64,000 bases of DNA, taken from Notospermus geniculatus. Taxonomy: Eukaryota > Nemertea > Pilidiophora > Heteronemertea > Lineidae. Positions within the stretch are counted from its first letter, which is position 1, and each line of letters starts with the position of its first letter. Below the pieces are notes generated by a model, which was not told the origin of the DNA, ran no database searches, and saw only the letters and a list, made by a program, of their open reading frames with translations. The DNA is taken from the NCBI GenBank assembly GCA_002633025.1, contig NMRB01001413.1, positions 48,742 through 112,741 of the forward strand, read 5' to 3'. This document shows positions 10,053 through 22,081 of this stretch, piece after piece. Both the position numbers and the translations under genes were made by a program.

Positions 10053-10648
10053 ATTTCTTATACACTGGATATCCAAACCATACAATTTTTGTGATTTGTT
10101 TATAAATGAGACGCCTGTTGGGTGGATTCAGTTTACAGTGTTTTTTTCGTTGGAAATATCACGTGTTTAGTACAAATCTATTCAAAAGTAACGCCCTTCT
10201 TTGGTCAATGGTAAATCTAGCGATGACCTGAGCCCTACATGCTGATTACACATGAACATTGATATTAAACGGCATGTGAGGAATAGACGTACATGCACGT
10301 ACAAGTACAATACGTACAGAATATATTTTTACAACACTGATGATACAATATCTACGGCCAGAAACATTGCCCAGAGCAATTGCTGACATTAAGTTCCGTA
10401 TATTGTCTTGCTCCTCGCCAATCAGCGCACGATCAATACATTTCTGTTTGATAATTCATTGGCCAATCATGACTGCCGATTGGGAAGGCTCATCACGTAT
10501 TGGTAACGTTCTCGAGCAGACGACGGTACCTTATTACCTGCTGGCTGACTTCGGCTTATTGTTGACCGGATTTGTTTTCGTCGTCGGTTACTCGGCAAGC
10601 TGAGCCAAGATGTGCCACTGCCCCTCGAATAAAGTCACATTTTTCATG
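10053..10648. other. Intergenic sequence, no gene recognised
   Basis: A plus-strand frame at 10,340-10,603 has a hydrophobic C-terminal part but no family signature and no splice or codon support; it is not called as a gene. Confidence 0.3.
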
Positions 10649-10845
10649 ATATATGATATGATATGATATGATATGATATAATTTATTTGACCAACTCAAC
10701 ACAAATCTTTACAAATTTCTAGGATCTCTTTCTGGGATCTCTACTTAACGTGCCTGAGGAAGACCCTGGTTGGGGTCGAAAATTTGCGAAATTCGGAGAC
10801 GACTTTATGTTTACTACCCTCCTGGGGTACGACCGTAAATGACCT
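10649..10845 (-). repeat. Retroelement 3' end remnant with ATATC-type tail
   Basis: Read on the minus strand: GTGTTGAGTTGGTCAAATAA followed by a repeated 5-base ATATC-like tail. This is the form of a LINE or Penelope-like 3' end. Upstream on that strand is GACCCCAACCAGGGTCTTCC, a small stem also found at 865-890 and 34,030-34,050. Confidence 0.45.
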
Positions 10846-11558
10846 GATCACGTGACGTGATCATGTCACGTGATGTAACAGCAGACGATATTCTTTCGTG
10901 GTCATCTTCTTTTTTTCGGGGCAGCATGACGTGACCGTTGGTATTGCAGTGCTGACGGAGCAAATTCAATAAAGGACGAGACGCACCAAAGAAGCGAAAA
11001 TCGATTGTAACACGTCATCGCAACGGAAACTTCTTTTCCTGTCCTGGTAAGGCCAACAAAATATTATCTGTTTCTTGTCCAGCAACTCAGCAGACATTGA
11101 TGCGAACATGCGAATTTTTTTTGTTTTCAAATAATTTTTTTTCAGTTTTCTTCATGGATGGGGTAAATAGGCCTACTACGAGCAAACTATCTCTCTACAT
11201 GTTTTAAAGCACACATTTCATGAAAAATAAAGATGATTTCAAGTGACGAAGCATTTCTATGCATTGTATAGAAGGCGCTGCGTAAGCAAAGTGGGGAAAT
11301 TTGAAATTAGTGAGAAAAAACTTCGATGCGAAGGGCCCAGGAATGACGCGCCCGCGGACGAGAAACAGATATTATTTTTTTGGCCTAAACCAAGGTACAG
11401 GTTATTTTCTCCGATCAGCGCAATTAAAATCATATGTTTGAAAAAAACAGAGATGTATCCATGATGCAGGGAATACAATCTCTAATCAGGCAGTACGGCA
11501 TCTTGTACGATAAGAAACGTGACGAATTTTGAAAGACAATATGCATAGTTTCATCTCA
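10846..11558. other. Intergenic sequence, no gene seen
   Basis: Holds a short CACGTGAC/GTCACGTG palindromic cluster at 10,850-10,880. Overlapping short frames on both strands at 11,243-11,478 show no family signature. Confidence 0.3.
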
Positions 11559-11864
11559 TTAAAGGTGCTCTAGTTCGAATTGTAAACACTACGGTTTGTT
11601 TATTTACATGGTTGATTATAATAGTTATTTTTCCTCGGACAGGTGGCAGCACCGTGTATATCAAAACATTAATGTTATCTATTTTTATATCTATCTTGAT
11701 AAATATTCTTGTAATTGAAATATATTTATGATTTTACGCTCAAAAACAAACAAAAAGTTGTGAAAGGCGAGATTTAATTCGATTTTATCTGATTTGTTAG
11801 TACCAGAAGTTGACAATAGGTGGCACACCGTAATGTTTACAATTCGAACTAGAGGCACCTTTAA
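11559..11864. repeat. TTAA-flanked MITE, third family
   Basis: 306 bp from TTAA 11,559-11,562 to TTAA 11,861-11,864. Arms: AAAGGTGCTCTAGTTCGAAT and AATTGTAAACA, returning inverted at the right end with one indel. The interior is AT-rich and non-coding. Confidence 0.8.
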
Positions 11865-12064
11865 GAAACCGAAGGTTTGATATGATTCACGATCTCAGTA
11901 CTTGTATTTAGTGATGGCGGTCAGATCGGGAACAATCTATACACTCTGAGAAATAAAGGTCCTTGAGGTTCTGAAAAAGGCTTCTTCATAACGCGCAAAT
12001 GTGCGCTCATTTGTCGTATATGGTTACATGAAAAACTCATAGGGGTTTAGTACTAAAAACCCCC

Positions 12065-12503
12065 AAAGCATGGCGCACACCTGCGACCAGAATCATGCGA
12101 CCACCGACGAGACTGACGACCACGACGTCGCAGGTAACCATCGGGTGCGAGGTCGCTCGCCAATCACATTTGCGACCATTTTCAGCGAAACATCCGCGAA
12201 CGACTGAAAACCTCCGGAAGCGACCGAAGTCGCCGACTATTGTGGCGTCGTATCGGAATTGTTTGCGACGAAAGTTTCATCGTTTTTGTATCGGTCGACT
12301 AGTCGCAAAATAAGTCGGCCTTTGCGACCGAAAATTAAACATGTTGAATTTTTGGTCGGGCGACCACAGTGACTGGTCGCTTGGTGCAACGATCTGCGGC
12401 AGACTACGCGACAAATCCTGCAAATCTCCAGTCGCTCTAGCAGTCGGAAGGTCAGTCTCCTAAAAAATCGCACGAAAAATAGCAGGTGTGCGCCATGCTT
12501 TAG
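12065..12503. repeat. Foldback rich in GCGACC words
   Basis: Ends are AAAGCATGGCGCACACCTGC and its exact reverse complement. The interior contains many GTCGC/GCGAC words, partly self-complementary. No protein signature. A one-arm copy lies at 406-480. Confidence 0.75.
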
Positions 12504-12561
12504 GCCTGCTTTCCATTGGAGCGTTTCCGCGCACGGAAACGCGCCAATGGAAAGCAGGCCT
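12502..12561. repeat. 60-bp near-perfect hairpin
   Basis: AGGCCTGCTTTCCATTGG, GCGTTTCCG, a CGCA loop, CGGAAACGC and CCAATGGAAAGCAGGCCT. It abuts the previous element directly, suggesting insertion at or next to its end. Confidence 0.75.
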
Positions 12562-13496
12562 TACATGTAGGTTTTTTAGAAGATGAAAAAACCAAGCAAG
12601 GTTTTCACGTGATGTGACATGCTTATGCGCTGTGAAGAACCCTTAAAAATTTTCAGAATCTCAAGATCCTTTATTTCTAAGAGCGTAACTAAAATCCTGA
12701 ACTGTTGACACTGAGAGTTATAGCGGATATCCTCTATTGATTTACGTAGCGATTTCATCTGACATTTATCGATATGTTCAGATGTCAAATCACTCACCGC
12801 GGGGGAGGGAATCGAGTTCACCAAACCGAATTGATAATGTAACTTTATAGACCCCTCTAAAAATGTTGGGCGTACTTTAAAAAGAAACCGTTATTTATCA
12901 TGTTTATAGGGAATTTGGGATGATGTTTCAAAACAAATTATCACTTCTATTGGTAAATGCATTTGTTTTTTAATTTCGTTTGCTTTAGATGAGACGAGAC
13001 AGTATTATTTTGTTACTGTATCCCTTCATGTCGGTTTTTGTGCGCGAAAAATGAAGAGAGCAGAAAAATATACCGACAAAAATGCAAATCGATTGACGTA
13101 TGGTATGTCAAATTTGGCCTCGCCGTTGCGGAGAAATCGACTGAAAACCCGACGCACTAAATTTCTGGAACAGAGAGTAGGTAACTGGGCAAAGTAGTTC
13201 AGAACTTCGGCAAAATATCCATTATTAATAACTTCTTCGTCTTTGATCACCATTCAATTTTCTTTAACGTTGGATTATCTACCAGTGATCGATCCCAGAC
13301 AGGTTTTACCTGGCCAGTTGATCGCGTTCCTTGCTGAGACACATCGATTTTGACTTACAACTCAAATCATTTCGGCATTGAACACAGAAATGTCGATAAC
13401 GTGTCTTAATACCTCATCCCAATATTTGAAAGAAGTAATCCATCTATTGCATTTTGATGGAGAAAATATTTCAGCCATTTACAGATGAGAAATTTT
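12562..13496. other. Intergenic sequence, no gene seen
   Basis: No exon or repeat structure recognised. A minus-strand frame at 13,026-13,253 has no family signature. Confidence 0.3.
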
Positions 13497-13740
13497 AAAG
13501 TGAATTGGTCGTGCCGGTCAAGGTGTCTGAATAGAGAATCGAACGCCGCCATTTTGAATCTATTACAGTACTCGCATCGGGAATTAATTTCCTACCAAGT
13601 GCATATTTGCTCAACTGCTGTGGCTTTCCTGCCTTCGAATAGCAGAACACGGCCAACTGCAAATCTAGGCTTAGCTAGGGATATAATCCACTAAAATATG
13701 AAATTCGTAATTTTGAAATTGTTAATATCGTGGGCTACTC
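13497..13740. repeat. Dispersed repeat R, copy at the block A1 border
   Basis: Matches 36,968-37,190 at roughly 80 percent by eye: GAATCGAACG(C/T)CGCCAT, ATTTCCTACCAA, GGGATATAATCCACTAAAAT. The related word GTGTCATTTTTGACTGCC occurs at 33,545 and 37,222. No coding function seen. Confidence 0.6.
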
Positions 13741-13889
13741 TGTGTCGGCAACTCAACCCTGGCGCCATTTTTCGATCACGTGCCCAAGTCGCATGACGTT
13801 ATGTAGTGCACTGCAGTGACAGTGCCAATTCCAATGCCAGGTTTTGGACCAACCCCTGTAAATCAAACCGCCGTTCCTCATAACAAACG

Positions 13890-13952
13890 CTGATTTGCTA
13901 CTGCATGTCACATGATGTTCGTCATGTGACATGCGGTAGCAAATCGGCTTCC
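13890..13952. repeat. Hairpin in block A, also at 24,093-24,153
   Basis: GATTTGCTACTGCATGTCAC and TCATGTGACATGCGGTAGC form two long arms around a TGTTCG loop. Present in both block copies with a few changes, so it predates their split. Confidence 0.65.
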
Positions 13953-14469
13953 ATGCGTTCTTTACCCCCGTAAATTGCCCAGCCTCAGACCATCAGATTG
14001 TGGCGCCTCTTGTTCAGGGGTCTGACGAGAAAACAATGAAGCATACCTAGGGGGCGCATTAGCGTATGGCAAATGACAGGTCTTATCGACCAGGCCACCG
14101 CGGTTTAATCCAGTAGTGACGACCACTGACCTGTCAGAACCAGTTTCATTCATGGTCTCGACCCTATCAACAAACGGGTTCAACATCCTCGTCAGTGTCC
14201 ATCGATTTTCTGTGGTCTTCGTTCGAGCCTCAGTCATCGCGTGTGATGTTTGACTCTTGGTATCCGGATTTAACTTTTCAAATTAAGAATGTGTCAGTGG
14301 TTTAATAGACATGTTCTCAAATGTCATTTGAAGTTCGGTGAGCCGTGAGCTCTAACTCGGCTTCTTGTTGCTCTTTGGACAATAGTGTACCTGGCCTCGG
14401 AGCCAAGTCATTCAAGAAACAAGTGACAGACAAAATCTCAACCTTTGATATATCGATTTAACCATGAAC

Positions 14470-14645
14470 CGGTGTAACGTTTTTCAGTGTGGCCCGTGTG
14501 CCAGTGTGACATTTCAATAGATTGACGGAATAAGCCGCGACTGGACAATGAGCGACACACAAAGAAACAGTGAGTCTATTTCCCAGTGTGTTCCGAACAA
14601 TGGAAGTCACACAGAAAAACGGCCACACTGAAACACGTTACACCT
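14470..14645. repeat. TIR element present only in A1
   Basis: Left end CCGGTGTAACGTTTTTCAG with GTGTGGCC; right end GGCCACACTGAAACACG with TTACACCTGG. It lies within the stretch that replaces the 24,668-25,415 gene region of A2. Confidence 0.65.
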
Positions 14646-14763
14646 GGTATCGGAGACATGAAATTTTTATTCCATGTTGTACCTCAGGTCATACCTGGGG
14701 GTAGGTCACATTTCCAGGTCTGTGGCTGTTGCAGGAGCAATGTTACAAGTCGTGAAAGACTGA

Positions 14764-14811
14764 ACAGACAGACAGACAGACATACATACAGACACACAGA
14801 CACACAGACAC

Positions 14812-14842
<31 letters not shown>
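14764..14842 (+). repeat. (GACA)n microsatellite
   Basis: About 80 bases of GACA with interspersed CATA and CACA units. It produces long low-complexity frames on both strands that are not genes. Confidence 0.9.
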
Positions 14843-15089
14843 CCATGACCAAACACAATATGGTTTCGGATCCCAAAGATCGGAAACCACAATAACAAAT
14901 ATTTGTACATGTATTTTAGTGAAGTAATCCCTAGTAGACGCGCCTAAACCTGTTGTTGACGTCATGCGAAATACTATCCAAAGGTAGTGAAGCCACGACA
15001 GTCGTGCAATAATATATATCGGGCATGGCCCCCCAAAAAACGTGCCGAACTTCAAATTTTCATTTCATTACGTGTCCGTGACATGGTCG

Positions 15090-15478
15090 GGGATGACACC
15101 AACAGGCCAAAGTTACCCCATTTGTTATCTTCGTCGCGTGCATCACCCACCTAGAGTTTCAAGTGTCGTCCTATGTACACATGCCTCTTATCTTTCAGCC
15201 AAGTCTTCAAATTCTTACAACCCATTCTTCTGATATTGATAACACCAGTTGGTGGAACACGTCTGTGCCTTCTTGGCGAGTACGTGAAGTTATCTTTCAG
15301 CCAAGTCTTCAGATTCTTGCAACCGATTGGTGAAACACGTTCCATGACGAATATGACGAACGCAGACCCATGTCTGATGTTTTGTGGTTGTATTTCTATG
15401 ATGTTGGAATTCAGGGAAAACCGGGGCTAGTGATTCTTGGGACGTATGTAAGTTAAATCTATTCATTTTTACATGCAC
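15090..15478 (-). pseudogene. DUF4326-type protein, A1 copy, broken
   Basis: Minus-strand homologue of 25,383-25,930. The VYIGR motif is kept, and the frame past it still reads to DEDNKWGN, but an in-frame TAG stands between them. Directly after the WGN motif the sequence jumps to a point about 110 bases further on in A2, so most of the domain is deleted. A 12-base deletion further upstream (at about 15,340) also joins the first part in another frame. The gene is dead here. Confidence 0.6.
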
Positions 15479-15696
15479 ACAAATTGTGTACTTCGGGACA
15501 TGGGGCTAAGGTTGGGGAATTTATTCATTTTTATATGCACACAAAATGTGTACATTTTGAGCAAGCGAATACGTGCGGCTAGGTTGGTCTCTCAGTAAAG
15601 ATTTTGTGGCCCTGAGAAGGGCCCTTTGGGAGAACATCTGTAGTCTTCTTACTGCATCATCATGCGTTGAAAATGTCTCTGGCTTCAAGGTAACCT

Positions 15697-16002
15697 TTAC
15701 CGTTCGGTGGACAAGTGCATATCTCTTGGCTTGACTTTCGAAGAATGCGTTGTGTAGTGGTCTGCAGCATCGTGCGAATCCTCTTGGCGTCGAAGTTTCA
15801 GCCGGCGATGTCTTCTCTGTATTGGATAGATGTTTGAGGTGATGATGAATCGTCTGTATGATGGTACATGTAGGTCTTTTATGTATTTCTTGAAATTCAT
15901 TTTATACAACCAGGCTGGGATGGGGTTCGGGACTTTCATTCGTGCAACGGCAAGGCACTTGACAGGATTCTTTGGTTGTTCTTGAAACATGATGCAGTCC
16001 AT
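15697..16002 (-). pseudogene. Unrecognised frame X, A1 copy
   Basis: Homologous to 27,058-27,390. Shared residues include MFQEQPKNPVKCLAVA, KVPNPIPAWLYKMNFKKYI and YRRFIITSNIYPIQ. After the RRLKLRR stretch the two copies read different C-termini because of an 11-base and a 5-base indel, so at least one is frameshifted. In frame, coding-like sequence continues upstream (KAIRIVQALAWDNKIVTEEM), but an in-frame stop lies two codons after the outermost ATG in both copies. Family not recognised. Confidence 0.45.
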
Positions 16003-16434
16003 TTCTTCTGTGTCAATTTTGGTGTCCCACGCCAGAACTTGTACAATTCGTATGGCTTTATCGATGGGAACGCATTCCTAGGACATTGTGAGGGTCGTTA
16101 CTACACTATACTACTTCGGCTGTGATTGGCTATCGGCGTGACGTCATGCCCAATTTGAAATTTGAATACCCAGGAAAATGGATTTAAAATATGGTTTATT
16201 TTATTTTATTTTTCATATCATAGCAAACATTATTCTTTCTGATACAGTTTAATGAAAATATATATTTTTTACAATCATTACTGTAACCGAGGTTGAAATA
16301 AGCGTTGGGACGAGGTGCCAAGAATCTTGGAAGAGGGTCTAACGACCGAAGCCGAAAATGACCTCGTCCCAAGGCAAAAGCAGACGAAATTTCGAGTTAG
16401 ATCCTGGGGACGAGGTTGTACCTTGTAGCACTAT

Positions 16435-16556
16435 TAGGGAGGTTTCGCAAGTGCCCGGTTAGGCCCTCCGACGACGTTTATCTATTATGTTGGTATACCC
16501 AAACAATAGATAAACGTCGTCGTATGGCCTAACCGGGCGTTTGCGAAACCTCCCTA
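16435..16556. repeat. GGGAGGTTTCGC palindromic MITE, copy 4, A1 only
   Basis: 118-bp palindrome with TA at 16,435 and 16,555. The A2 block has an empty site at about 27,850 (GTAGCACTAATATATCC), so this insertion separates the two copies. Confidence 0.85.
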
Positions 16557-17127
16557 ATATATCCAAGATGGCGGCTATCGATCGTGTACGTGTAGTTAGA
16601 CACTTTGTCAATATCAATTCGCTAACACAAACTTAACTTTTTTTAGTGTAATCAGATGTGACTCTTCACGTCTTAGTTCACTCCAGTGGTGGTTGCATGG
16701 TTCCCAGTGATGTTGGAGGTAACTATTCTTCACTTCATCAACTTCAGCCATTGATCCGCGGTAGAATGAGCCATTTACGATAATTCACAGTTCACTGCTT
16801 GGAGACGAGATTCCTGGGCAAGCGCATCAATCTTCGACACTGGGGTATCCATCATTTATGGGAAATGATAATCAATACGTACTCCGCAATCGGAGATTGA
16901 TTTTGAAATTACCATACTTCGCAATCGGAGATTGATTTTGAAATTTCTATGAAAACATGGTTCATTACGCTGGATTTTAACAGCGGGTATGAGATTAGAA
17001 TTGGTTCGATATGATCATGGTAAGCAGTTTTAAAACCCCACTGTATTGAATTTTACGGTATTTCCAAACTATTCGGAGAATGCAGGTGGAGGTCTCGTAG
17101 CCTCGTGAAGATCCCCAAAATACATGT

Positions 17128-17440
17128 AGTGAGTTTTCGCAAATCTGACGAAACACGAAGTACGAAATATGAAATTGGACTTCATTTCCATGACGTAATG
17201 TATTTCAGGAGCTGGCTTGTACCACAAATATCGCTTGCTGCGAGAGCGTCTTTCAGCGTATGACGTTAGACCGATAGAGTTAATACGGTGTTTATTAAAC
17301 TTTGCAATTATTTATCTTTCGTTTCCACTTCTTCGCTACGAAGTTGAAATTTAAAAATTCAAGATGCACCATAACTCTCTCGGTCTTACATGATATGCTA
17401 AAAGACGCACTGGCAGCAGGGACATCTGTGGTACCAACCA
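17128..17440. repeat. GTTTCGCAAATCTGACG element, left part (also 28,418-28,730)
   Basis: Starts GTGAGTTTTCGCAAATCTG and ACGAAACACGAAG, the terminal repeat of the foldback at 48,513-48,900, and continues like its left half (TTCATTTCCATGACGTAATG, TTTCGTTTCCACTTC, GAATTxAAAAATTCAAGATG). The right arm is missing in both block A copies. The short frames here (17,302-17,550 and minus) belong to the element. Confidence 0.65.
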
Positions 17441-17899
17441 TCGCCATCGACATCGGAGGGGGATCGCCTCCAGCTACGCCCTCCGTTCTTGACAACAACT
17501 GGACGCGACTTGTACCGCGCCTGAGCCACGCAAATGATTTGTCCCCATGATTTTACCGGCGTATCGAGATCGGCTTGATTCAAGTGGTGCCTTGAGCAAC
17601 CACCTGAACACACGTTGGATTGAGTTGAAACGTCGGCGGGCAGCAGCTGGAGCAAGAATCTATGCCGTCCATTAAGATCTCCACGAGACCGAAGGCGTAA
17701 AGATAGATCGGTTGCGGTTGTGAGCTTAGTCTTACTATGTTTGCCTTCGGAATGTCGTTTTTCGCGTTTCTGCGACTGAACTGTGTGACCTTATTCGCGA
17801 AGCTCTCCTAAGATAACGGAGTAGGCTACATGAACTATTGTTCGTGTGCCTCTCAGAGGGTAAACTATACAAACCTATCGATTTGGGTTGCGCTCCGAT

Positions 17900-18230
17900 G
17901 TCCAGTATGGCCGCCACAGCCACCATCTTGAATTTGCATTCTCAAAATATTTGCATTCTCAAAAACTCAAAATATGCCATGGCCGATCATCACCATTTTG
18001 GGGTGGATGTTGGTGGCAGGTAACTACACAAGCATTTTGACCGATGTTTAATATGGCCGCCACAGCCACCATCTTGAATTTGATGAACTCAAATATGCCA
18101 CTGCGAGTCATCGGCATTTTTGTGTGGATGTTGGAGGCAGATAAATATTGATTTGGGTGGCGATATCCACACCACCATCTTGAATTTGTAACTGCCAATC
18201 ATCAACATTTTTGGTGAAGGTTGCGGGCAC
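17900..18230. repeat. CCATCTTGAATTTG tandem units (also 29,230-29,535)
   Basis: Three imperfect units with ATGGCCGCCACAGCC, ACCATCTTGAATTTG and a CATC(G/A)xCATTTTTGxGTGGATGTTG segment, at a spacing of about 120-140 bases. Same general monomer type as at 5,594-6,272, 26,400-26,800 and 39,944-40,545. Confidence 0.6.
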
Positions 18231-19856
18231 TTCAGACATATTCAGCTAGGGCTGAGGTGTTTGGTAGAGGATTGCTCGGTTCTGGTCGGGTCAGAGTTGG
18301 TGTGGTTTGTGACGACGACAACGACACACTTATGAAGCACCCACCATGGGTCTTCCGAAATTAAACTGTTGGCTATATTTTCAAATAAATGAGTTTGTCC
18401 ATCACTATATTTTCAAATAAATGAGTTTGTCCATCAGAAAATCAAGTGCCCATCGGAACATGAGGGTACTGCATGCCTGCGACAGCGTGGCTATTTTTAT
18501 TCAGTTCCGTGGTCACTCCCGAGGCAGAAGTGAGAAGAGGCGAATGGGCCATTTGTCAAGATATTCTTTGCTTTCATTGGCCAAAAGCAGTACATAAAGA
18601 GGACACGCCAAACAGCGTAGATTCGAATTGACAGCAACAGATGTTGTCTCTCTGTCTCCCGAAAAACATTTTGGCAGAGGGTTCCACTCTACCCCGCTAC
18701 AAACTCATTTATTGAACGCCCAAAAGGTTCCCTCCAACATCATTACCGTTGCAAAGGTAAGTTCATTACTTCTTCAATGTACCATGGGCACATATCACTA
18801 TCACATATTATGTTATAGAATAACTCACTTAGTAACGACACAAATCGCATTACTTTATTCATGATGGAAGATCAGGGGCGAAAAGAGTTCCACTAGGTGA
18901 AATAAAAGGCACAATCCACAAAAGTATCATTCTGGACACACCCTGGTGTTCGGACTCATCGCCATACTCTGGGCTGGGGAAGTTAGCGATGCGACTGACG
19001 AAAACCGACATCGACAAAGACAACGAAACGAAATGCACATACACGGAGGTGAATTCCGTCCTTGCATCACCGGCGAATGCAGAAACGTGGCAACCAATCA
19101 CAGAGCTTGTTACTCAGTAACGACTTTTCTGATTGGCTGAGCGGAGGTCAGAGTTAGGGGTAGCATTAGATCATCAAATACACACTGCTGATTTTATCTC
19201 TTTTTCATACAAATAATCACTTCATTTAAAACCAAAGTGCCGTGAGGGCACTCTCCTCCTATTGTACTGTACACATAGGCCGCTCTTCGTAGGATTCAAG
19301 CCCTAACTAAGGAGGAGATCGGGCACAAAGTCCGGTCCACCGTACTGTGTGTAGTCATTACGTAGCAGATAACAGCTCAACTCAGGTTGATAAAATATCC
19401 AACATGGCCACCGTCAAAGTTGGCCTATTTCGTCCAGTGACAAGAATGCAGTCTGCCAGCCATGGATGGAGTTTATTTGTGCAGCTTCGACGTCAAGCTC
19501 TACTTCTGTCAATAAACACCGATTAAAAAAAACTAAACCTTCGATTCGCCTTCGGCGCAACATCGATAAAGCAGTTGAGTCGGTTCAAAGTAAACAATGT
19601 TCTTTCATATTGATTCCTTTGATAACACCATTTCGCCAAATTTCGCAATGTTCCCGGCTCACTGGTAATCGGATCGAGAGGTTGGTGCTGGACCGATATT
19701 CAGCCTCGTCTCTGAGTTTCCTTGGGCGGCAACGCGGTCCCCAAGAGGATAGACAACGCCCATGTCATGCTAACTTGGTAGGATGTATTTGTCCAGATTT
19801 AGTTCGATTCCTTTTGTGACCATTCAAAAAATGTTCAGCGTCGTGATGAAGTGAGG
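18231..19856. other. Block A sequence without a recognised gene
   Basis: Contains a strong-looking splice donor (GCAAAG|GTAAGT) at 18,756, matching 30,031, preceded by a frame with LNAQKVPSNIITVAK. The two block copies differ there by amino-acid-changing substitutions, and no family is recognised. The 98-codon frame at 30,136-30,432 (A2) is frameshifted in A1. A host exon is possible but unproven. Confidence 0.3.
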
Positions 19857-20075
19857 ATCAAACTGCGTGTACACGGGCAAAATTTTTCCAACATTTGAAT
19901 AACATTTCTGTGCGACAGGACGGCCTCTATACACTGGTCAACGAATTATAACAACATTTGAACAACATGTTGGAAGACTTTTTCCTTGAACACACGAGAC
20001 AACATTTGTCCAATAAGGTGATGTTCCTCCGAATGTTGGAAAGTGTTGTCGGAGTGTACACGCAGCTTTAAGGTG
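19857..20075. repeat. CAACATTTTTCCAACATT foldback (also 31,109-31,430)
   Basis: Ends carry CTGCGTGTACACGGGCAA and its inverted form GTGTACACGCAGCTTTAA. Interior words AACATTTGAACAACATGTTGG are self-complementary. Related ends occur at 49,408-49,550 and 60,478-60,640. The A2 copy is longer by an extra internal unit. Confidence 0.6.
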
Positions 20076-20639
20076 AGAAAGGCCGCCGCGCCTAAACAGT
20101 CGAACCCGCCGTCCAGGGCGATGGTTTCGTCAACTTGTTCTTCCTCCTCTTCACCGACACCACGGCACGCACGTCAAGGAATGACCAGCCGTATCAAATC
20201 ATCGATTGAACCTTTAAGTATCACAGGGTTATCATAGTAATGCTCCGCCGGCCAGAATCTGGTAGGACCGCTAATGGAAGCGGAAGCTGGGGATAATCTT
20301 CGTCGGTAAGATGAATCTATCACCCAAGATCCTGGCTGACGATGTATAGCAATAGCGTGATACGGGGAATAAATCGGGGAGTGAAGCGAGCAAGGTATGA
20401 CCGCGATTGGCTGGCTTATGGTGAAAGTCATGAGGGACGTGAATGAGGTGTCGTGAACATGAAGCATTAATCGTGGGGACCGCCGTGGGGAGGTCCTTTC
20501 CGTCAGCGTGAACCCATAAACATGTATTAGAGACTCTGAGGTCCATTACAGACGAATCATATCGATACGCCAGGGTGGCATTGGTTGCATGGGGTGGGCA
20601 TTTCTTTATTCCTCAACCGTGTCTGAACCGTTGCAGTCA

Positions 20640-21240
20640 GCACCACGTTTTGAGAATCCCAACTATATTCTGCATAACGGTTTTCTTGTCTCACGTTAAA
20701 TAGCTGTAGTCAGCAATTACGGCTTTGTGAGAAACCCAGCTGTATAGTCTGCATAAAGATTTTACTGTCTCGCTTTGAACAGCTGTAGTCAGCAACATGC
20801 GTTATTGTGAGAAACCTAGCTGTATATAGTCTGCATAAGGTTTTACAATCTCACTCTGAACAGCTGCAGTCAGCAACACGCGTTACTGTGAAAAACCCAG
20901 CTGTATAGTCTGCATAAGGTTTTACTGTCTCGCTTTGAACAGCTGTAATCAGCAACACCCGTTACTCTGAGAAACCCAGCTGTAGAGTCTGCATAAAGCT
21001 TTTCCCGTCTCGCTTTGAACAGCTGTAGTCAGCATCACGCAATACTGCTAAAACCCAGCTCTAGGCTGCGTAAAGGGTTTTTCTGCCTCGCGTTAAGATA
21101 TTCAGCATCACGTTAGGGTCAGAAACACTGCTGTATAGTCTGCATAAAGGTTTTATTGTCTCGCTTTGAACAGCTGCAGTCAGCAACACCCGTTACTGCG
21201 AGAAACCCAGCTGTATAGTCTGCATAAAGGGTTTTTCCTG
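20640..21240 (+). repeat. 80-bp minisatellite, about 8 units (A1)
   Basis: The word AGCTG(T/C)AGTCAGCAACA recurs at 20,702, 20,781, 20,862, 20,941, 21,021 and 21,172, a period of 79-81 bases, each unit also holding GAAACCCAGCTGTATAGTC and TGCATAAAGGTTTT. The A2 array at 32,010-32,690 has more diverged units and another unit order. Confidence 0.8.
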
Positions 21241-22021
21241 CCTGGCGTTGAATCCACCGCATGAGTAAACGGCTGCAGCTGAACAAGCAAATCTACATTA
21301 GCTGTAGGTAGGTTTTTTCCCCCACCACACTGCCGAGAGTGACATTAGCACTTTGCTATATTATGACACAATTGAATTGGCTAATGCAACATAGGAGAAA
21401 CGCATATCTCGAAAGCCAAGAGCAAGACACTCTCACATCGAGAGAAGGTTTTTTTCGGCGGCTTTTCACCGTTGCTCTGAGGTTGACTGTAAATATTTCT
21501 GATGTAGATTTTATATAACTGCTATGTTAACCTTCTTTTTTAACGATTTCTTTCTTTTTTAAATTTAAGTGAGATGACTTTCCTTATTTCAAAAGTACGG
21601 TGGCCCATAGGGAACATGCTTTTTTATGGCTATCTAAGTTTTTTTCTGTGTTTCAACCGCGGTTAAAACCTAGTAGGCTACAAAATTACATGTACAGGTG
21701 ACAAAATTAACCAAAAAACATGCATGTCGCCTGTGGCCACCGTACAAAAGTCCTTTTCTGCGGTTATGAAAAATCCAGATGATGGATTATAGAGAAGTTC
21801 GAGGGATTTTTACCGACGTGACCTCTATTTACCTTTGCAAGGATGTCTCCATTTAGAAATAAAGAATCCTGCAAAGCATGGCTTCTTACGCCAGCACTGA
21901 TTTGACCTGGTCAATAGTCATTCTCGGGTTCAGCCAACTTGAAAAATTAAAGCCACACTGTCTTGAATGCAGAAAGTGTTTACGTCCTCCGACGTTAGTG
22001 TAGTGTAAAACGTACTATATG

Positions 22022-22081
22022 CTCTATCTGAATACATTTGCTCTATCTGAATACATTTGCTCTATCTGAATACATTTGCTC
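22022..22081 (+). repeat. 19-bp triplet repeat
   Basis: Three exact copies of GCTCTATCTGAATACATTT in a row. Outside block A homology. Confidence 0.9.

Larger units (their letters stand above)
13761..21950. repeat. Block A, copy 1 (A1)
   Basis: Collinear with 23,966-33,830. Landmarks pair as 13,761/23,966, 15,200/25,640, 15,720/27,120, 17,300/28,590, 18,650/29,925, 20,080/31,425, 21,250/32,670. Background mismatch is a few percent. Main differences: 14,461-15,065 replaces 24,668-25,415; a MITE at 16,437 is absent in A2; the 936-bp element at 25,934 is absent in A1. Homology becomes patchy after about 21,600; a last match near 21,880-21,940 pairs with 33,735-33,810. Either a tandem duplication or two haplotypes in one scaffold. 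Confidence 0.85.

Noticed and set aside
14586-15055. Long frames on both strands rich in Thr/Asp/Arg or Cys/Val/Ser
   Set aside because: They are translations of the GACA microsatellite and its flanks.
17295-17655. Frames on both strands repeated at 28,585-29,098
   Set aside because: They start in the GTTTCGCAAATC element; conservation between copies is explained by block duplication.
20640-21240. CRISPR-like regular repeats
   Set aside because: Units of 80 bases are continuous and diverged, with no unique spacers; the DNA is eukaryotic, so this is a minisatellite.
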